In this document: piece after piece, positions 28,982 to 40,143 of the stretch | How the letters are laid out: each line of letters starts with the position of its first letter | Numbering within the stretch: position 1 is the stretch's first letter | NCBI GenBank assembly: GCA_963835375.1 | Contig: CAWIGB010000013.1 | Location: 248,001-312,000 of the forward strand | Length of the DNA stretch: 64,000 nt | Source of the DNA: Salinisphaera sp963835375 | Lineage (GTDB): Bacteria > Pseudomonadota > Gammaproteobacteria > Nevskiales > Salinisphaeraceae | Direction of reading: 5' to 3' | Position numbers and translations under genes: made by a program | The notes under the pieces: generated by a model | Told to the model about the DNA's origin: nothing | The model's input: the letters and a program-made list of their open reading frames with translations, nothing else | Databases searched by the model: none

Positions 28982-29758
28982 ATGCATCTCTACTCGGCAG
29001 AACCAGTGACAGGCTCCAGCAAGCCGCTCAGGCCGGCCCCCGATCTTTCCCGGCAAATGGCCCAGCAATTGAGTGAAGCGATTCACCGTGGCGAACTGGC
29101 CCCTGGCCAGAGGTTGCCGACCGAGGCCGCGCTCGGTCGGCAGTTCGGCACAAGCCGTTCCGTTGTGCGCGAGGCGCTGTCGATGTTGCGCCAGTCCGGG
29201 CTGATCAATTCACAGCGTGGCAGCGGCAGTTACGTCGCCGACGCACCGGTCGCCGAGCTGCGCCTGGAACTGCCGCATCGCTCGCTGCAGTCGGTCATCA
29301 AACTGTTGGAATTACGTCGCGCGCTCGAGGTCGAGGCCGCGCGTCTGGCCGCGACGCGTCGAACGACATCGCAACTCAGACAGATCCGAAACGCGATGGT
29401 CGATATCGACGAAGCCGTGGAAAACGGTGGCGATGGCGTGGAGGAAGACATGGCATTCCATCGCAGTATTGCCGAGGCTTCGAACAACGCTTATTTCACG
29501 GCCTCGATCGATTTCCACAACCGTTTTCTGCAACAGGCGATCACGGTGACGCGCAGCAACGAGGCCCAGCGTATCCAGTTCATGCAGCAAGTGGTCGAAG
29601 AGCACCAGGCCATTCTGGATGCGATTGCCGCAGGGGATCCCGAGGCCGCGGCAAACAGCGTGGCGGCCCATCTGACGCATGCCAAACAACGGCTTGACCG
29701 GGCGCCGCCCGAATTCTTCGAGCGCATCGAACAATCATCAGATGTACCGGATACCTGA
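28982..29758 (+). CDS. GntR/FadR-family transcriptional regulator (FCD domain)
   Basis: 258 residues. The N-terminal winged helix (about residues 20-90) contains GELAPGQRLPTEAALGRQFG, TSRSVVREALSMLRQSGLI and QRGSGSYVAD. The C-terminal FCD ligand domain shows LELRRALEVEAARLAATRRT, DMAFHRSIAEASNN (metal-binding Asp/His) and EEHQAILDAIAAGDPEAA. An in-frame TAA at 28976 forces the start to ATG 28982 or later; the TAAGGA abuts that ATG. Likely the local regulator of acid-sugar use, sensing a four-carbon acid sugar or derivative; the ligand is inference. Confidence 0.93.
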   Translation: MHLYSAEPVTGSSKPLRPAPDLSRQMAQQLSEAIHRGELAPGQRLPTEAALGRQFGTSRSVVREALSMLRQSGLINSQRGSGSYVADAPVAELRLELPHRSLQSVIKLLELRRALEVEAARLAATRRTTSQLRQIRNAMVDIDEAVENGGDGVEEDMAFHRSIAEASNNAYFTASIDFHNRFLQQAITVTRSNEAQRIQFMQQVVEEHQAILDAIAAGDPEAAANSVAAHLTHAKQRLDRAPPEFFERIEQSSDVPDT

Positions 29759-29856
29759 GTCGTGATCGTTCGACCTCATGCCCCGACAGCGCCAAACCAC
29801 CGCCCGCCGGCAAGCAGCCGATGCGCTTTCCGCAAAAACAGTAAAAGGTAGCCTCT

Positions 29857-31128
29857 ATGCCCGTGCTTGGATGTATTGCCGACGATTTCACCGGCGCCAC
29901 CGATCTGGCCGGGCATCTGGTCGCCAGCGGCATGCGCACGATCCAGACCATCGGCGTCCCCACCGAGCCGACCGACGCCTATGACGATGTCGACGCCCTG
30001 GTGGTGGCACTGAAATCGCGAACCGTACCGGCCGAGGATGCCATCCAGGCTTCGCTCGAAGCACTCGAATGGCTGCAGTCACAAGGCTGCTCGCGCTTTT
30101 ATTTCAAATATTGCTCGACCTTCGATTCGACCGCAGCCGGCAATATCGGGCCGGTCGCCGAAGCACTGATGGCGGCGCTGGATACGCCATTCACCATCGC
30201 CTGCCCGGCACTGCCGGCCAATCGACGTACGGTCTATCAAGGCCATCTGTTTGTCGGCGACGCGCTGCTCAACGAAAGCGGCATGCAGGATCACCCCCTC
30301 ACGCCGATGACCGACGCCAACCTGGTACGCGTGCTGTCGGCGCAGACCCGGCGCCCGGTCGGCCTGATCGATACGGCGACCATCCGCCAAGGCGAATCTG
30401 CCGTGCGCCAGCGCATCGCAGCGCTGAGCGCCGGCGGCACGGGCATGGCCATCTGCGACACCATCGAAGAACAGGATCTGGACGTGCTGGCCCGAGCCAC
30501 CTCGGATCTGGCGCTGGTGACGGCCGGCTCGGGCCTGGCCAGCGGTATCGCGCGTGCCTATGCCGCACGCCAGCAGCGACAAGAGCCGGCTTATCCGCCG
30601 ATCACCACGACGGGTGCTGCCGCGATCATCAGCGGCAGCTGTTCGCGGGCAACGCGCGCCCAGATCGAGCATGCCCGGCTGCATTACGCCAGCTATCACG
30701 TCGATGCACTGGCGCTGGCCGAGGACTACGACCGAGTCATCGCGGCGGCACTCGCCGTTGGCGACGAGACGATCGACCAGGGTCCGCTGCTGGTCTATGC
30801 CAGCGCCGCGCCGGAGACCGTACGCGCTGCACAGGAGGCCCTGGGGGTCGCCGAGTCCGGCGCACTGGTCGAGCGTGCCCTGGCCGATATCGCCGCTGCG
30901 CTGGTCGAACGTCACGGCGTCCGCCGGCTGCTGGTGGCCGGCGGCGAGACCTCGGGGGCCGTGGTCGAAAAACTCGGCGTGGCCGCCCTGCGCATCGGCC
31001 CGGACATCGACCCCGGCGTGCCGTGGACCACGACCATCGGCACTGACCAACCGCTGGCCCTGGCGCTCAAGTCCGGCAACTTCGGCGCCCCCGACTTCAT
31101 GACCAAGGCCTGGGAGCTGCTCGCATGA
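29857..31128 (+). CDS. otnK: 3-oxo-tetronate kinase (DUF1537 family)
   Basis: OtnK phosphorylates 3-oxo-tetronate at the 4-position using ATP. The 423 residues start MPVLGCIADDFTGATDLAGH, the DDFTGATD signature of the N-terminal DUF1537 domain, with FYFKYCSTFDSTAAGNIGPV after it. The C-terminal nucleotide-binding domain holds SGSCSRATRAQIEHA, LLVAGGETSGAVVEKLG and the closing LKSGNFGAPDFMTKAWELL. Full length and unbroken. The stop region overlaps the otnC start (ATGA), showing coupling. It is the key marker of the acid-sugar module. Confidence 0.95.
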   Translation: MPVLGCIADDFTGATDLAGHLVASGMRTIQTIGVPTEPTDAYDDVDALVVALKSRTVPAEDAIQASLEALEWLQSQGCSRFYFKYCSTFDSTAAGNIGPVAEALMAALDTPFTIACPALPANRRTVYQGHLFVGDALLNESGMQDHPLTPMTDANLVRVLSAQTRRPVGLIDTATIRQGESAVRQRIAALSAGGTGMAICDTIEEQDLDVLARATSDLALVTAGSGLASGIARAYAARQQRQEPAYPPITTTGAAAIISGSCSRATRAQIEHARLHYASYHVDALALAEDYDRVIAAALAVGDETIDQGPLLVYASAAPETVRAAQEALGVAESGALVERALADIAAALVERHGVRRLLVAGGETSGAVVEKLGVAALRIGPDIDPGVPWTTTIGTDQPLALALKSGNFGAPDFMTKAWELLA

Positions 31129-31785
31129 GTCAACACAACGACGCCCCCGACGAAGCCGCCCTGCGCGAAGAGATCGCCGCCATCGGCCGTGCCTTTCGCC
31201 AGCTCGGCGTGGCACCGGGTACCTCCGGCAACATCAGCGCCCGACTGGCCGACGGCTGGCTGATGACGCCGACCAACGCCAGCCTCGGCGCGCTCGATCC
31301 CGACGAGATCTCCAAACTCGATTGGGACGGCAACCTACGCTCGGGCAAGCCGCCAACCAAGGAATCATTCCTGCACCGCGCTTTCTACGATGCGCGACCG
31401 GAAACCGGCGCCATCATCCATCTGCATGCGACCCATTCGTCGGCCGTGTCGTGTCTGGCCGGTCTCGACCCGGCTTCGTGCTTGCCGCCGATCACGCCTT
31501 ATTTCGTGATGCGGGTCGGCCGGCTGCCGTTGATCCCGTATTACCGGCCGGGCGATCCCGAGCTGGGCACGGCGATACGCGCAGCATGCGGCCAACCATG
31601 CCGCCGTACTGCTGGCCAACCACGGGCCGATCGTGGCCGGCCAGACGCTCGAAGCCGCGCGCAATGCGATCGAAGAACTCGAGGAAACCGCCAAGCTGTA
31701 CCTGCTCCTGCACGGCCACGATATCCGCCCCCTCGATGAAGACCAGATCGAGGAACTGCGCCAGACGTTCAGCGCCCACTGGTAG
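31125..31785 (+). CDS. otnC: 3-oxo-tetronate 4-phosphate decarboxylase (class II aldolase family), frameshifted near 31580
   Basis: OtnC decarboxylates 3-oxo-tetronate 4-phosphate to dihydroxyacetone phosphate. About 219 residues: PGTSGNISARLADGWLMTPT, then zinc ligands in IIHLHATHSSAVSCL and PYFVMRVGRLPLIPYYRPG. After one extra base (ATACGCGCAGCATG) the other frame gives HAANHAAVLLANHGPIVAG with the third metal His and runs to TAG at 31785. Overlaps the otnK stop by four bases. Role assigned from fold plus the otnK/otnI context. Confidence 0.9.
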
Positions 31786-31800
31786 ACACGAGAACACCCC

Positions 31801-32592
31801 ATGCCGCGATTCGCCGCCAACCTCAGCCTCATGTTCAACGAGGTACCTTTCATTGAACGCTTCGCCGCTGCTGCCGAAGCGGGATTCACGGGCGTGGAAT
31901 TTCTATTTCCCTACGATTTTCGAAGCGACGATCTCGCCGCGGAACTCAAGCGCCACAACCTGACCCAGGCGCTCTTCAATCTACCGCCGGGCGATTGGCA
32001 GGCCGGCGAGCGCGGACTGGCGGGCCTGCCCGGCCGCGAGCACGAATTTCGCGACAGCGTGGGTCGAGGCAGCCGAATATGCGAATGAGCTGGGCTGCGC
32101 CCGCGTACACGCGATGGCCGGGCTCGTGCCCGAGGGCGTATCGCGCGACGCATGTCGCCGGACTTATATCGACAATCTCCGATATGCCGCGCGCGCAACT
32201 CGCGCCGCATGAAGTGCAGCTTGATGATCGAACCCATCAACACACGCGACATGCCGGGCTATTTGCTCAACCACCAGGCCGACGGACATGCGATCGTCGA
32301 GGCGGTCGGCGAGCCCAACGTGGCCGTACAGATGGACTTCTATCACACCCAGATCATGGACGGTGACATGTGGAAGACCTATCAACGTTATCGCAACAGC
32401 GTCGGCCATATTCAGATCGCCGGCGTGCCGGAACGCCACGAACCGGACACTGGGGAGCTCAATTATCCCTGGCTGTTTCAACAGCTCGACGCGGACGGCT
32501 ACCCAGGGTGGGTCGGCTGCGAATACCGGCCGCGCACGACCACGGCCGCCGGCCTCGATTGGTTTCAGGCCTACCGCACAAGCGCCGCCTGA
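31801..32592 (+). CDS. otnI: 2-oxo-tetronate isomerase / hydroxypyruvate isomerase family, frameshifted
   Basis: A TIM-barrel isomerase of about 263 residues converting 2-oxo- to 3-oxo-tetronate. The start MPRFAANLSLMFNEVPFIER and EAGFTGVEFLFPYD are typical; the metal-site segments IEPINTRDMPGYLL, VAVQMDFYHTQIMDGDM, IGHIQIAG-like HIQIAGVPERHEPDTG and WVGCEYRPR are present. The frame is broken near 32048 (extra T, GAATTTCGCG) and 32206 (likely one base lost). Sixteen bases after otnC, it closes the operon. No sugar transporter gene is adjacent. Confidence 0.88.
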
Positions 32593-32719
32593 GATAACAG
32601 CCCGATAACGGCCAGCCCGGCAGCGCACCGGCACCGGCGCCGGCACCGAAAATTGGGCGCATCGAGCCACGCACGCTAAGATGGCGGCCGATCATCGTCC
32701 GATAGCCGCATCCTGACCT

Positions 32720-33999
32720 TTGAGCTCCTTTCGCTTCATCCATACCGCCGATATTCATCTCGACAGCCCCATGCGCGGGTCTGTCAGAGGACGTGCCGGG
32801 CGTCGCCGAACGGCTGCGGCTGGCGACCCGCGAAGCACTCACCGCACTCGTGGATGCGGCCATTGAGCGCGCGGTGGATTTCGTCGTCATCGCGGGCGAT
32901 CTGTACGACGGCGACTGGCGCGATTACCAGACGGGCGTGTTCTTCGTGCGCCAGATGCACCGTCTGGCTGCGGCATCGATTCCGGTCTATCTGATCCACG
33001 GCAACCACGACGCCCAGAACCAGATGACGCGCAGCCTGTCGCTGCCGGACAACGTACAGGTGTTCTCGCACGAGGCCGCCGAAACCCGGACAGTCGACGG
33101 GCTGGACGTGGCCCTGCACGGCATGAGCTATGCGCGGCGCGACGTCACCGATAATCTGGTGCCCGGCTATCCCGAGCCGGCCGGCGGCCTGTTCAACATC
33201 GGCCTGCTGCATACCGCGCTTGGCGGCCGCGACGGGCACGCGAACTATGCGCCCTGCGCGCTCGACGAGCTCACCGCCAAGGGCTACGACTACTGGGCGC
33301 TCGGCCATGTGCACGGCGCCGAAGTGCTGGCTGAGCATCCGCACGTGGTGTTTTCCGGCAATCTCCAGGGCCGCTCGATCCGCGAGACCGGGGCCAAGAG
33401 CGCCTATGAAGTGGTGGTGGAAGACGGGCGCGTCGCCGAACTGCGGCCGATCTACTGCGACGTCGCACGCTGGGCCGAGCGCGTGGTCGACGTGTCCGAC
33501 GCGGATGATTTCAACGACGTGATCGCCACGATGAGGCGGGCGATCGAGGCCTGCGCAGACGAGGTGGACGGTCGGCTGCTCGCAATCCGGCTGCGCCTGA
33601 CCGGCACCACCGCCCTGCACGATCAGCTCGATCGCCGCCCCCGAACGCCTGCTTGCCGAAGCGCGTGTCGCCGCGGCCGGGCTGGGTTCGGCCCAGGTCT
33701 ATGTCGAGAAGATCAAGCTCGCGACCGCGCCGGAGCTGGATGCCGTCACCCGCCGCGAACGCCAGGATGCGCTCGGCGAGATGCAGCGCCTGCTCGACGG
33801 GGCCACCGACGATCCGGATATCCGCGAGATGATCGAAAAGGATATCCGGCGCCTCGCCGAACGGCTACCGCACGAGATCCGCGAACACGCCGACGATGCC
33901 CTGCTGCGCGCCGCCATCGACGGCGACACCGCCGCGCTCATCAACGGCGCCGGCGATTATCTGCTCTCGCGTCTGGCCGCCGACGAGAACGCCTCGTGA
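32720..33999 (+). CDS. DNA repair exonuclease, SbcD/Mre11-like (YhaO type), frameshifted
   Basis: A metallophosphoesterase nuclease of about 425 residues. Motifs in order: FRFIHTADIHLDSPMRG (DxH), VVIAGDLYDGDW (GDxxD), VYLIHGNHDAQN (GNHD), GLLHTALGG and WALGHVHGAEVL (GHxH). The C-terminal part (YVEKIKLATAPELDAVTR) differs from SbcD and fits YhaO. The TTG at 32720 is the only start after an in-frame TGA at 32714. Frame breaks near 32777 and 33630 are each explained by one added base. Its stop overlaps the GTG of the ATPase gene (GTGA), so the two form a nuclease–ATPase pair. Confidence 0.88.
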
Positions 34000-36900
34000 G
34001 ATTCGCCGAACTCGACCTGCTGGCCTACGGCCATTTCACCGAGCGGCGCCTGGCCTTCACGCCCGGCGAGAACCGATCTGCATATCGTGTTCGGCGCCAA
34101 CGAGGCCGGCAAATCCACCGCGCGCAGCGCGGTCGGCGATTTCCTGTTCGGCTTTCCCACGCAAACGCCGATGAATTTCCTGCACGCCTACAACGCGCTG
34201 CGCATCGGCGCGCGTATCGAAGCCGACGACACCGAAATCGCGGCCATCCGCAAGAAAGGCCGCAAGAACACCCTGCTGGATCGCCAACGGCGACCCCGCG
34301 AACGGGCTCGACACCGATCTGGAACGCCAGCTCGCTGGCGCCGATCGCGCGTTCTTCACCCGCATGTTCAGCCTGGACCACGACGGCCTGCGCGCCGGCG
34401 GCGAAACCCTGGCCGCCGCCGATGCCAACGCCGACACGGCCCTGCTCTCGGCCGGTTCCGGCCTGGCCGACGTGCTGGCCGAACGCGACGCGCTGGTGGC
34501 CGAGGCCGACGCGCTGTGGTCGCCCGAACGCCTCGCAGAACCGTCGTTATTACCAGGCCGAAGCCCGGCTGAAAGCCGCCGACGCCGATATCCGCGAACA
34601 CGAGGTCACGGTCGGCGACTGGCGCAGCAAGCGCGAAGCCTTCGAGGCCGCCGAAGCGCGCTACCAGGAACTGGCCGAACAGCGCCGCGGGCTCAGCCAT
34701 CAATGGCGCGAACTCGAACGCATCCGGCGCGTGGCCCAGCCGGCCCGTCTTTATCGCGAGATCGAGGCCGAGCTGGCCGAGCTCGGCGACACACCCGCCC
34801 TGCATACCGACGCCCGCACGACCTTCGAGCAGGCCAAAGAGACGATCGAATCGGCCGACGCCGCGATCGCCTCCATCGAAGACCAGATCGAGCGCATCGA
34901 TGCCGAAATCGCCACGCTCACCGACGACCCGGCACTGCGCGAGGCCGGCGAGGCCATCGAGCGTCTGGCCGAACAGCGCGGCCGGATCGCTGCCGATCGC
35001 GAACGCGGCGCCGAGATCGACGCGCGAACAGGCGCATCTCGCCGATGCCCTCGCCCACGCACGCCGCGAACTCGGCTGGCCCGACGACGACAAGCGAATG
35101 GCCGACCGCCGCCGCGCTCGCCCAGGCCCGGCGGCTGGCCGCCGCCGAGGCGACCCATCGCCAGAGCCTGGAACACGCCACCGACAATCTGAACACGGCG
35201 CGCGAAACCGACGCCCGGCTCGCCGCCGAAGCCGACGCGCTGGGCGGCGCCGCCGACACCACCGCGCTCGAAGCCTGGCTGGCCGCCTGCACCCGCGAAG
35301 GCGATCTCGAATCCGAATGGCGCAACGCCCAGGCCGGCGTGGATCGGCTGGAACGCGATCTGGCCCGCCGGCTGGCCGCGATGCAGCCGGCCGTGGCGGA
35401 TATCGAGACGCTGGCCACGCTGCACGTGCCCACCCGCGATCGCGTCGACGAATTCGAAGCCGCCATCGACGGCGCCCGCGAGGCGCAGCAAACAGCATCA
35501 GACGCGCATCGACGAACTCACCGACGAAGTCGATCGCGCGCGCGATGCGCTGGCCCGTCGCCGCGCCGACGAAGCCCTGCCCAGCGCCGAAAGCCTGGCC
35601 GCGACCCGCGAAAAACGCGATGCCTGCTGGCAGCTCGTGCGGCGTCGCTATGTCGAACAACGCGAGCGCGATCTGTTCGACGACAGCCGATGCCCCAAAC
35701 TGGATGCCGACGCCGAAAAGAACCCGGTCGAAACCTTCGAGCGCACCACGCGCGAGGCCGACGCGCTGGCCGATGCCCGCTTCGACCATGCCGAAGCCAT
35801 CGCCCAGGACGCTCGAACGACAGCGCCATGTCGCCGAGCGCGAACAGGCGCTGGAACAGGCCATCGCCCGCCGCGACGACGCCCGGACACGGCTCGACGG
35901 CCTGCAGACCGAATGGAGCCGCGCTATGGGCCTCGGCCGAGCTCGAACCGGCCAGCCCGGCCGCCATGCGCGACTGGCTCGACCGGCGCGACGCCGCGCT
36001 GGACGCCCGCGCCGATCGCATCGACGCCGAAGCCAGCCGCGACGATCTGGCCGAGCGCATCGCCGCGCATCGCGACCACGCCCGCCGCTATCTCGTCGCA
36101 CTCGGCGTGGACGAAAGCCAGATCGCCGACGCCTCGCTGGCCGTGCTGATCGAACACGCCCGCCGGCTGGTCGAGCGCGAGCATCGCAAGCGCGACGACC
36201 GCCAGCGGCTCGACCGCGAACGCGGCGAACAGGCCCGCCGCATCGAAGCACTGCAAGCGAGCTGCGAGCAAGCCGAAGCCGCCCTGCGCCGACTGGCAAC
36301 GCGACTGGCAGGCCGCGCTCAACGAACTGGGGCTGGACACATCGCTGGATGCCGAGGCCGGCCAGGCCGCGCTCGACGTGATCGAAACCGGCCGCGAACA
36401 CGCCCGCCAGGCACGCGAGCTGGCCGCCGAACAGCAGGATCTCGACGAACGCCGATCGCGCTTCGAGGCCGAACTCGCTCGTATTCTCGAGGCCACCGGC
36501 CGCAGCGCCGCCGACGACGAACCGGGCGAGCAGACCGTGCAGCGATTGACGGCCGCCCTGCGCGACACTCGCTCGCAGCACGAACGCCTGCAGACCCGCA
36601 AAGCCGATCTGGCCGCCCATCGCGAGCGTATCGCCCAGTACGAACAGACGCGCGCCGACGCCGAACGCCGGCTCGACGGGCTGTGTCGCCAGGCCGGCGT
36701 CGCCGATCCCGACGCGCTGGAAGCGATCATCGCCCGCGCCGAACGACGTCAGACGTTGATCGCCGAACACGCCGCCACCGCCGAAACGCTTGCCGAGCAA
36801 GGCGACGGCCAGTCGATCGAGGATCTCATCGCCGCGGTCGAGGCGAGCGATCTCGACACCCTGCGCGAACAGATCGACGCCCTGTCCGATCAGATCGACA

Positions 36901-37521
36901 ACCTGGACGCCGACCTCGGCCCCGCGCGCGACGCCCGCAACGAAGCCAAGGCCGCGTTCGACGCCATCGGCGGCGACGATCGCGCCGTCACCGCGGCCGC
37001 CGAACGCCAGACCGCCCTGGCCGACATGCAGGATGCCGCCGAGCGCTATCTGCGCGTCGGCCCGGCCGCTCTGTTGCTGAAATGGGCCGGCCAGCGCTAT
37101 GCGATGGACAAGCAGCGCCCGCTGATCGAACGCGGCTCGGTGCTCATGAACCAGCTCACCGGCGGCTCTTTCGAACGGCTGGCCGGCGAATTCGACGACG
37201 CGCGACGAACTGCAGATCGTGGGCGTGCGCCCCGACGGCTCACGCGTCGCCCCCATCGGCATGAGCGAAGGCACGCGCGACCAGCTCTATCTGGCGCTGC
37301 GCATCGCCGCGATCGAGGATTATCTCGAGCGCGCGGCGGCCCTGCCGGTGGTCGCCGACGACCTGTTCATCAACTTCGACGACGATCGCGCCATGGCCGG
37401 GCTCGATGCACTCGCCGGCCTGGCCGAAAAGACCCAGGTGCTGTTCTTCACCCATCACCAGCATCTGCGCGACATGGCCGTCGAGCGGCTGGGCCCACGG
37501 GTATACACGCATGACCTCTGA
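33996..37521 (+). CDS. SMC-like AAA ATPase, YhaN type (SbcC/Rad50-like), about ten frameshifts
   Basis: Partner ATPase of the upstream nuclease, about 1171 residues if repaired. The head starts VRFAELDLLAYGHFTE; the P-loop is HIVFGANEAGKSTARSAVGD. Long coiled-coil arms follow (REIEAELAEL, IEDQIERIDAEIA, DLAAHRERIAQYEQTRA). The C-terminal head has the signature GMSEGTRDQLYLALRIAAIE and Walker B VVADDLFINFDDDRA. No CxxC zinc hook is seen at the arm tip, unlike SbcC. Breaks lie near 34078, 34280, 34530, 35025, 35108, 35490, 35810, 35925, 36293 and 37202, nearly all consistent with one extra base. LdcA overlaps the end. Confidence 0.85.
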
Positions 37522-38470
37522 AACCCGCGGATTGAGCGCCCCGCTTGCCCGCCTCGCCGATGCGCTCCGCCCGCTCGCCGGCCAGCGCATCGCCCTGATC
37601 GCCCCGGCCGGCGGCGTGCAGGACGATCGCATCGACACCGCGCTCGCCGTACTCGAAGCGGCCGGCATCGACGCCCACCTGGGCGCCCATGCCCGCGATC
37701 ATCACCGCTATCTGGCCGGCACCGCCGAGGCCCGCCTGGCCGACCTGCACGCCGCGTTCGAGCTGCCCGACGTCGCCGCCGTCTGGTGCCTGCGCGGTGG
37801 CTATGGCAGCGCGCATCTGGTCGACCATATCGACTGGTCCCGCATCCCGAGCCATGTCCCGCTCGTCGGCTTTTCCGATATCAGCGTCCTGCTCGAAGCC
37901 TTCCGCCAGCGGGGGCGGTTCGCGATCCACGGCCCGGTCGCCACCCAACTCGCGATGCCCGGGCGACACAGCCCAAGAACAGAACCAGCGAGTCGCCTCG
38001 ATGGCGTCGCTGGTCCGACCTGCTGCAAGGCCAGGCCAGCGAATGGCCCCTGACACATATGGCCGGCGCCACCTCGCCCGTGTCTGGCCAGCTGGTCGGC
38101 GGCAACCTGACAACACTCGCGCAGTATGGCCGGTACAACGGCCGCCCTGCGGCTGGAGACGGCTTCGATTCTGTTGCTGGAAGACGTGGGCGAAGCCGAG
38201 TTTCGGCTGGAGCGAAGTTTCCAGCAGCTGATCGGCTCGATCGAGCGCGATCGACTGCGGGCCGTTTGCCTGGGCGGGTTCAACAACTGCGACCTGGCTG
38301 AGGGCACCCGATCGCTCACGGCTATTTTCGCGGAAAGGGCGGCAGATGTGCCGCTTTACGCCGGGCTGCCGATGAGCCACGGGCATGAAAATTCCGCCTG
38401 GCGGTATGGCAATTGGACCTCGATTGACGCGAGCAAGTTGGGATTGAAAGCCCCGCCCCGAGCCCGCTAA
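37511..38470 (+). CDS. LD-carboxypeptidase (S66 family), frameshifted
   Basis: Removes the terminal D-Ala from muropeptide tetrapeptides in the cytoplasm during murein recycling. About 318 residues. Start QRIALIAPAGGVQDDRIDTA; the nucleophile Ser lies in VWCLRGGYGSAHLVDHIDW; GFSDISVLLEAF, HGPVATQLAMPG, SPVSGQLVGGNLTTLAQ, and ILLLEDVGEAEFRLERSF with the catalytic Glu follow, ending with the His-bearing GLPMSHGHENSAW. Breaks near 37964, 38007 and 38125 are each one extra base. The ATG overlaps the ATPase gene by eleven bases. Confidence 0.88.
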
Positions 38471-39033
38471 CGGGGCCACCGGCGGCTGTTCTACCGGCCG
38501 AAATGCCATCCTGATATGGCGACAAACAGGGCGAGCGGCGTGGCATGACATGGCCGTTCAACAAGCCAACGACGCCCCTTCTTTTCAATCGCTGGGGCCC
38601 CGAGCCCACCCATCGAGTGCCGCGGATTCGCTTCGGCGTGCCAATCGCGAATGCGCCGTCCGTGTTGCCACATGCGTGCGCGATATCGTGTGGCTCATCA
38701 ACCGCGCTCAACCGTGAGTCGGCCATCAGGCTGCTCCCGACTGCCTTGGCTCCATCTCACCCCGAAGTCGCTCACGGCGCGGTGATTCTCACCTTGCGTG
38801 ACGCTCAGGTCTTCGGCTCATGATGAGCGTGTCCGCATCAAAGGGAGAAAACTCGATTAACGCGGGTGACGCAAGGCCAGGATCTGCCCTGCAACTCCTG
38901 GCCCCACTCTGCCTTGAGCCTGCAGCACCTGAGATGTGATCGGGTACCATGCTTGCGGCGCTGGCCGGCCTGAATCTCACTGACCACCCGGTGATTCCGC
39001 CGTGATGAGCTCGCGGCAAGTTCTGCGGCGCTA
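38471..39033. other. Intergenic stretch, no supported gene
   Basis: 563 bases between the convergent LD-carboxypeptidase and polysaccharide deacetylase. Short open frames exist on both strands but have no recognisable motif, good ribosome binding site or family resemblance. No terminator with a T-run is obvious. Confidence 0.5.
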
Positions 39034-40143
39034 TCATTCGACGCCGGCTATGTGCTCCTGTTCCGCTTGGGCACGCTCCAGCTTGGCGCGTCTACGACGA
39101 CCGCTGAGCTGGCGAGCCAGCTCGGAAAAACCATAGAGCTCGGCTTCGAACTCGATCTCGGATAGATCGTTGCTATCCAGAAACCGATACAACGCGAGGG
39201 GCGGCGTCGTTCTCGTATTCAGCCCCGGATCGCAGGTCGTTGCCGTCTCGACGCCGAGATCGGCCAACCAAGACCATTGCCGTGGCGACCACATACCACT
39301 CGGGTAGCAGAAGTGCACCGGCGGCCGCCGCAGGACGTTTTCCAGGAACTCCGCATTCTCTGCAATTTCAGCGCGCGCTTCAGCCTCCTCGGCCGCGGGA
39401 AAGCGATGTCGATGTGTATGCAGCTGCACGTCGATGTCGAAGTCCGGCATCCTCGCCAGCTGTTGGGGTGTCAGGAAACTGAACAGGCGTGACGAGACGA
39501 TCGACGCATACGAAACACCGAGTTTTTCCCCGAGCGACTCACTGATCCGCTGCCGTCCACGTTCGTCGAACCTTGTTTTTCCGGCCTTGAGGATATGGTT
39601 CATCGCACGATCCCTGAGGGCGGGCTTGGTCAGATCGACCGGCTGTTGCAAGCCCCACGGCTGATCTGTGGTATCCAGAACCTCGGCATTCGTGGCCCAG
39701 AACATGTACTGGACGACAAGGCCGAATACAGGCGAGGCGTTGGCCACATAATATGTGGTCGAATACAACGTTGCGGGAAAACCATACTCTCGAAGCACCG
39801 GAGCCGCGCAAGTCAGCGTGCTGTAAAAGCCGTCGTCGATAGTCAGGCACACCGCGTTCGCCGGCAGCGTTTTATTGTTCATGCGCGTAACGGCCTCTTC
39901 GAGACCCAGCACTGGCAAACCAGCGCGACGGATCATTTCGAGACGCCGACGAAACACGTGCTCCTGCATGAAAAGAAGCGGCCGAAACGCGGATTCATCG
40001 GCCACTTCGAACCCGTGGTAGCACAGGATCAGCAGTTTCTTACGAGCGATAAGACGGGTCAGCCGAAAAACGCCGAGGCGCTTACTTACATGCAGTATAG
40101 CGAGCTTGGCCCGATACTTTAGAGAACTGATATCGAATGTCAT
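39034..40143 (-). CDS. Polysaccharide deacetylase family protein (NodB domain)
   Basis: 369 residues. The NodB motifs are CLTIDDGFYST (Asp103/Asp104), LHTHRHRFP (His242, His246) and HFCYPSGMWSPRQ; LILCYHGFEVADESAF precedes them. About 135 residues separate the first two motifs, more than in compact NodB enzymes, so an insertion is present. The product should remove acetyl groups from a surface or matrix polysaccharide. No secretion signal is evident; the N-terminus is basic. The gene is less GC-rich than its surroundings and stands alone in a gene-poor stretch, hinting at acquisition. Confidence 0.88.
   Translation of the reverse strand: MTFDISSLKYRAKLAILHVSKRLGVFRLTRLIARKKLLILCYHGFEVADESAFRPLLFMQEHVFRRRLEMIRRAGLPVLGLEEAVTRMNNKTLPANAVCLTIDDGFYSTLTCAAPVLREYGFPATLYSTTYYVANASPVFGLVVQYMFWATNAEVLDTTDQPWGLQQPVDLTKPALRDRAMNHILKAGKTRFDERGRQRISESLGEKLGVSYASIVSSRLFSFLTPQQLARMPDFDIDVQLHTHRHRFPAAEEAEARAEIAENAEFLENVLRRPPVHFCYPSGMWSPRQWSWLADLGVETATTCDPGLNTRTTPPLALYRFLDSNDLSEIEFEAELYGFSELARQLSGRRRRAKLERAQAEQEHIAGVE

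Noticed and set aside
34368..37274. 968-codon minus-strand frame over the YhaN-like gene
   Set aside because: The plus strand carries P-loop, coiled-coil and Walker B motifs in broken frames; the unbroken minus frame has no domain features and is an antisense shadow.
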